A stretch of 30,299 bases of DNA from CAYLNK01 sp964384675. GTDB lineage: Bacteria > Acidobacteriota > Thermoanaerobaculia > UBA5066. The notes below the pieces were generated by a model. The model was given only the letters and a program-made list of their open reading frames with translations. It was not told the DNA's origin and did no database searches. The position numbers and the translations under genes are program-made. Positions within the stretch are counted from its first letter, which is position 1, and each line of letters starts with the position of its first letter. Where the stretch lies: positions 1-30,299 of the forward strand of contig CAYLNK010000043.1 in the NCBI GenBank assembly GCA_964384675.1, read 5' to 3'. Shown one piece after another: positions 27,401-30,299 of this stretch.

Positions 27401-28578
27401 GCCCTCCCTCGACGATCGACCATCCCGCGACGCCTCGACGCCGGGAGCGTCTCGCCGAGCTCGCCGCGGTCTTCCTCCGGCTCGGGACGACGGCGTTCGG
27501 CGGCCCGGCCGCGCACATCGCCCTGCTCGAGGACGAGGTGGTGGCCCGCCGCCGGTGGGTGAGCCGTCAGCGCTTCCTCGACCTCCTCGGGATCACGAAC
27601 CTGATCCCGGGCCCGAACTCGACCGAGATGGCGATCCACATCGGCTACGAACGCGCCGGCTGGGCGGGCCTCCTCGTGGCGGGGACGTGCTTCATCGTCC
27701 CCGCGGCCCTGATCACCCTGGCCGTGGCGTGGGCCTACGTGCGGTTCGGGTCCCTGCCCGAGACGGCCCACCTGCTGTACGGCGTGAGGCCGGTCATCGT
27801 GGCGGTCGTCCTCCAGGCGCTCTGGGGGCTCGGGAAGACGGCCGTCCGGGGACGCGTCCTGGCCGGCCTCGCGCTGGTCACGGTCACGGCGGGCCTCCTC
27901 GGCGTCAACGAGCTCGCGCTCCTTTTCGGCGCGGGAGCCGTCTCGGCCTCGATTCACCTCGCCCGGAGCCGGCCCGGCGGTCGAGGAGGCGTGATGCCGG
28001 CGATCGCCATCGGATCGCTCCCGCTCGCGGCCGGGAGCGCGTCGACGGCCTTCGGGCTCCTTCCGCTCTTCCTCTTCTTCCTCAAGGTCGGGGCGGTCCT
28101 CTTCGGCAGCGGCTACGTGCTCGTCGCGTTCCTGCACGCCGACCTCGTCGGGAGGTGGCGCTGGCTCACCGAGTCGCAGCTCGTCGACGCGGTCGCCGCC
28201 GGCCAGATGACGCCCGGTCCGGTCTTCACCACGGCGACGTTCATCGGCTACGTCCTCGCCGGCCTGCCGGGAGCCGCCCTGGCGACGATCGGCATCTTCC
28301 TCCCCGCCTTCCTCTTCGTCGCGGCGAGCGGTCCGCTCGTGCCGCTCCTCCGGCGGCACCCGGCGGCCGGCGCGTTCCTCGACGGCGTGAACGTCGGCTC
28401 GTTCGCCCTCCTCCTCGTGGTGGCCTGGCGGCTCGCGCGTTCGTCCCTCGTCGACGTCACGACCGTCGCGCTCGCGGCGATCAGCCTGCTGCTCCTGCTG
28501 AGGCTTCGCCTGAGCTCGGCGTGGCTCGTGGCCGGGGGCGCGCTCGCCGGCCTCGCCGTGGCGTACCTGCGCTCCTGA
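27397..28578 (+). CDS. chrA: ChrA chromate transporter (two-domain form)
   Basis: A 393-residue membrane transporter of the CHR superfamily with two homologous halves. The N-terminal half has FLRLGTTAFGGPAAHIALLE and LIPGPNSTEMAIHIGY; the C-terminal half has FLKVGAVLFGSGYVLVAFL and MTPGPVFTTATFIGYVLAGLPGA. This is the long, duplicated form. It exports chromate, or in some members transports sulfate-like anions. The GTG start overlaps the padR stop. No chrB is present, consistent with PadR serving as the regulator. Confidence 0.93.
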   Translation: MSPPSTIDHPATPRRRERLAELAAVFLRLGTTAFGGPAAHIALLEDEVVARRRWVSRQRFLDLLGITNLIPGPNSTEMAIHIGYERAGWAGLLVAGTCFIVPAALITLAVAWAYVRFGSLPETAHLLYGVRPVIVAVVLQALWGLGKTAVRGRVLAGLALVTVTAGLLGVNELALLFGAGAVSASIHLARSRPGGRGGVMPAIAIGSLPLAAGSASTAFGLLPLFLFFLKVGAVLFGSGYVLVAFLHADLVGRWRWLTESQLVDAVAAGQMTPGPVFTTATFIGYVLAGLPGAALATIGIFLPAFLFVAASGPLVPLLRRHPAAGAFLDGVNVGSFALLLVVAWRLARSSLVDVTTVALAAISLLLLLRLRLSSAWLVAGGALAGLAVAYLRS

Positions 28579-28600
28579 CTCGATCGACGGGTGACCCCGG

Positions 28601-28623
28601 GGAGGCGCTTCCGGAGGCGCTTC
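28601..28623. repeat. Short tandem repeat after chrA
   Basis: GGAGGCGCTTCC and GGAGGCGCTTC stand in tandem (12 and 11 bases), followed by a partial third GGAGGCC. They lie 22 bases after the chrA stop. The copies can pair only poorly, and no T-run follows, so a terminator is doubtful. Confidence 0.4.
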
Positions 28624-28660
28624 GGAGGCCGCCCGATCCGTTTCCGCGTCATTCGTGGAA

Positions 28661-28690
28661 ACTATTCAATTGAGTAGTAGAATGGTCGAG
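28661..28690 (+). promoter_or_regulatory. ArsR-type operator and -10 element
   Basis: ACTATTCAATTGAGTAGT (28661-28678) is an 18-bp palindrome centred on CAATTG with one mismatched pair. It is a strongly AT-rich island in GC-rich DNA. A -10-like TAGAAT (28678-28683) overlaps its end, six bases before the GTG start at 28690. An ArsR dimer bound here would block the promoter, so autoregulation by the next gene is likely. Confidence 0.65.
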
Positions 28691-29388
28691 TGCATGGCCG
28701 AGAGTTCAAGGATGCCCTCTTCGCCCAGCTCGCCCTCGTCGGCGGCGCCTTCTCGAGCCCGAAGCGGCTCGAGATCATCGACCTCCTCGCCCAGGGCGAG
28801 CGGTCCGTCGAGGCCGTCGCACGCGAGGCCGGGCTGACCGTCGCCAACACCTCGCGCCACCTCCAGGTGCTGAAGGCGGCCCACCTCGTGACGTCGCGGC
28901 GGGAAGGGCTGCAGGTGCTCTACCGCCTGGCTGTCCCGGCCGTCCTGCGGGGCTACCGGGCGATCCGTGAGCTGTCCGAGGCGCGGCTCGCCGAGGTGAG
29001 CCGGCTGGCCGGCGACTACTTCGGGAGCGCGGACGGCCTGGAGCCGGTCGGGAAGGAGGAGCTGCTCAGGAGGGCGCGCGCCCGGGACGTCGTCGTCCTC
29101 GACGTGCGCCCGTTCGAGGAGTACGCGGCCGGCCACATCGCCGGATCCGTGTCGATACCCCTGGCCGAGCTCGCGAAGCGGCTCGCCGAGCTACCGCCCG
29201 GGAAGCGGGTCGTCGCCTACTGTCGCGGGCCGTACTGCGTCCTCGCGGCCGAAGCGGTCGCTCTGCTCCGCAAGCGCGGGGTCGAGGCCCGGCGCCTGAG
29301 CGTGGGCTACCCGGAGTGGCGCGATGCCGGTCACCCCGTGGTGACGCGCGGCGCGCCGCGTCCACGCTCGAACGGGCGACGACGATGA
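28690..29388 (+). CDS. ArsR-family regulator fused to a rhodanese domain
   Basis: A 232-residue fusion. Residues 10-100 form an ArsR winged helix with SPKRLEIIDLL, VEAVAREAGLTVANTSRHLQVLKAAHLV and REGLQVLYRL. Residues 120-222 form a rhodanese with VVVLDVRPFEEYAAGHIAGSVSIPL and the active loop CRGPYC (C178 and C183). These two are the only cysteines in the protein, so the usual ArsR metal site in the recognition helix region is absent and sensing probably runs through the rhodanese loop, for example by persulfide or disulfide. GTG at 28690 is the only in-frame start; neither nearby ATG is in frame. It overlaps the hydroxylase gene as ATGA. This domain order is known; its signal here is inference. 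Confidence 0.9.
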   Translation: MHGREFKDALFAQLALVGGAFSSPKRLEIIDLLAQGERSVEAVAREAGLTVANTSRHLQVLKAAHLVTSRREGLQVLYRLAVPAVLRGYRAIRELSEARLAEVSRLAGDYFGSADGLEPVGKEELLRRARARDVVVLDVRPFEEYAAGHIAGSVSIPLAELAKRLAELPPGKRVVAYCRGPYCVLAAEAVALLRKRGVEARRLSVGYPEWRDAGHPVVTRGAPRPRSNGRRR

Positions 29389-30164
29389 CCGAGTCCATCT
29401 GGCGTCTCGGCGCGTTCGTCCTCGGGCTGCTCGGTCTCCGGACGGCCGAGGTCCTGGCACCCGACCATCCTCCGACGGCGCCCCTGCGAGCGCGGTGGGT
29501 GGCCAACCTCGGGCTCGGAGTCGTCAACGGCCTGATCGTTTCGTTCGCGTGCGCGGCGTGCTACGTCCTCTCGGCGCGGGCCGGGCTCGCGGGTTGGTTC
29601 CAGCTGATGCCCTCGCTGGGCCTGGGCTGGTGGGCGCGGATCGCTCTCGAGGTCGTCCTCCTCGACCTGGTCGCCTACCTGCTCCACCGCGCGTACCACG
29701 TGGTGCCGGCGCTCTGGCGGCTCCACGTCGTCCACCACTCCGACCTCGACCTCGACGTGTCGTCGGCCTCCCGCTTCCACACCGGGGAGGTCCTCGTCTC
29801 CTCGATCGTGAAGATCGGAGCCGTCCTGGTCCTCGGGATCTCTCCGCAGGGGCTCGTCGTCTTCGAGACGGTCATGCTGGTCTGCGCGCAGATCCAGCAC
29901 GCGAACGTCAGGATCCCCCGGCGCCTCGAGTCCGTCCTCTGGCGTTCGTTCGTTCCGCCGGCGATGCACCGGATCCACCACACCCCCACGGTGGTGGATA
30001 CGAACTCCAACTACGGCACGATCCTCACCCTGTGGGACCGGCTCCTCGGAACGCTCCGGCGGCACCCGCCGGACCCGGTAGCGTCGTTCGGCGTGGAGTC
30101 GCTGCGCGATCCCAGAGCCCTCGGGATCGCCCGGCTGCTGGGGCTCCCGTTCACCCGACCCTGA
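29385..30164 (+). CDS. Fatty acid hydroxylase/sterol desaturase-family membrane protein
   Basis: A 259-residue membrane diiron enzyme. Its histidine clusters are H101-x3-H105, H114-x2-HH118, FHTGE with H132, H172 and H195-x2-HH199, the full set for the family. About four membrane helices surround them. The reaction is O2-dependent C-H hydroxylation or desaturation of a lipid. The start overlaps the ArsR-rhodanese stop (ATGA), so both are under the same operator. The substrate is unknown. Sphingoid bases or fatty acids are possible given the lipid genes at the other end of the window, but they are 20 kb away. Confidence 0.9.
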   Translation: MTESIWRLGAFVLGLLGLRTAEVLAPDHPPTAPLRARWVANLGLGVVNGLIVSFACAACYVLSARAGLAGWFQLMPSLGLGWWARIALEVVLLDLVAYLLHRAYHVVPALWRLHVVHHSDLDLDVSSASRFHTGEVLVSSIVKIGAVLVLGISPQGLVVFETVMLVCAQIQHANVRIPRRLESVLWRSFVPPAMHRIHHTPTVVDTNSNYGTILTLWDRLLGTLRRHPPDPVASFGVESLRDPRALGIARLLGLPFTRP

Positions 30165-30234
30165 CGTCCAGCCGTGGCGTCGGGTCGTGGCCTCGCTCGC
30201 GGCGGGTCGGCGCACCCACCGGCTCGTCGGCCTC

Positions 30235-30299
30235 TCACTCGGCCTTCGGCCGGCCGAACAGGCTGTAGAGGGTGGGGAGGATGAAGAGCGTGAGGATCG
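30235..30299 (-). CDS. RND efflux permease, C-terminal fragment
   Basis: On the minus strand the frame reads ILTLFILPTLYSLFGRPKAE and then TGA at 30237-30235. LxxLPTLYxxFGR is the usual end of the last membrane helix of RND permeases, especially the heavy-metal CzcA/CusA group. Only about 20 codons are in the window; the rest lies beyond base 30299. It converges on the hydroxylase gene with 70 bp between the stops, where I see no clear terminator. Confidence 0.7.
   Translation of the reverse strand, partial: ILTLFILPTLYSLFGRPKAE

Noticed and set aside
30165..30234. Terminator between the hydroxylase and RND genes
   Set aside because: Only short GC pairings such as GGCC repeats are visible, with no T-run.

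Overview
The window is very GC-rich DNA with almost no intergenic space. It carries 25 protein-coding genes (two cut by the window edges) and no recognisable rRNA, tRNA, CRISPR array or insertion sequence. Gene content suggests a soil or sediment bacterium of the Acidobacteriota or a similar deep phylum: a Ser/Thr kinase with TolB-like and TPR regions, a serine palmitoyltransferase-type enzyme, an MtrA/MtrB electron conduit, and a TonB receptor next to a YfiR-like protein. This phylum call is inference from gene content, not from a marker gene.

Layout. (1) 1-873 (+): the 3' part of signal peptide peptidase SppA. (2) 8475-886 (-): a six-gene run consisting of a saccharopine-dehydrogenase-like reductase, a serine palmitoyltransferase-like PLP enzyme, an AUR1/PAP2-like membrane enzyme, a radical SAM enzyme, a GNAT/YghO-like acyltransferase and a Ser/Thr kinase with TPRs. 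I read it as a sphingolipid (ceramide) operon with extra enzymes. (3) 8476-8789: a divergent regulatory region with three inverted repeats. (4) 8790-10563 (+): two small DUF2249 proteins and a polytopic NnrS/oxidase-subunit-I-like membrane protein, probably linked to nitric oxide or anaerobic respiration. (5) 20029-10591 (-): a TonB receptor, a YfiR-like periplasmic protein, a CHASE8-type hybrid histidine kinase, a second hybrid histidine kinase with two receivers, an alpha/beta hydrolase and a Ser/Thr kinase fused to a receiver domain. This looks like one envelope-signalling operon. (6) 20272-23574 (+): a decaheme cytochrome of the MtrA/DmsE family and an MtrB/PioB-type outer-membrane barrel, ended by a strong terminator. 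(7) 23669-25779 (+): an OmpR-family response regulator and its histidine kinase. A TTCAG direct repeat with 11-bp period in front of the decaheme gene is the kind of site such a regulator binds. (8) 26917-25820 (-): DoxX and a one-heme cytochrome with its heme motif near the C-terminus. (9) 27011-28578 (+): PadR regulator and ChrA chromate transporter. (10) 28690-30164 (+): an ArsR-rhodanese fusion and a fatty acid hydroxylase-family membrane protein. (11) 30299-30235 (-): the last codons of an RND efflux permease.

The themes are envelope lipids, envelope sensing, respiration across the envelope, and metal or oxyanion handling. Eleven neighbouring gene pairs overlap by exactly four bases (ATGA, GTGA or TTGA), so translational coupling is the rule here. 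The most unusual points are the YfiR-CHASE8 pair whose output is a histidine kinase, the radical SAM and AUR1-like enzymes inside the sphingolipid run, the MtrAB module with a candidate regulator and promoter site, and an ArsR-rhodanese repressor whose only two cysteines lie in the rhodanese loop.
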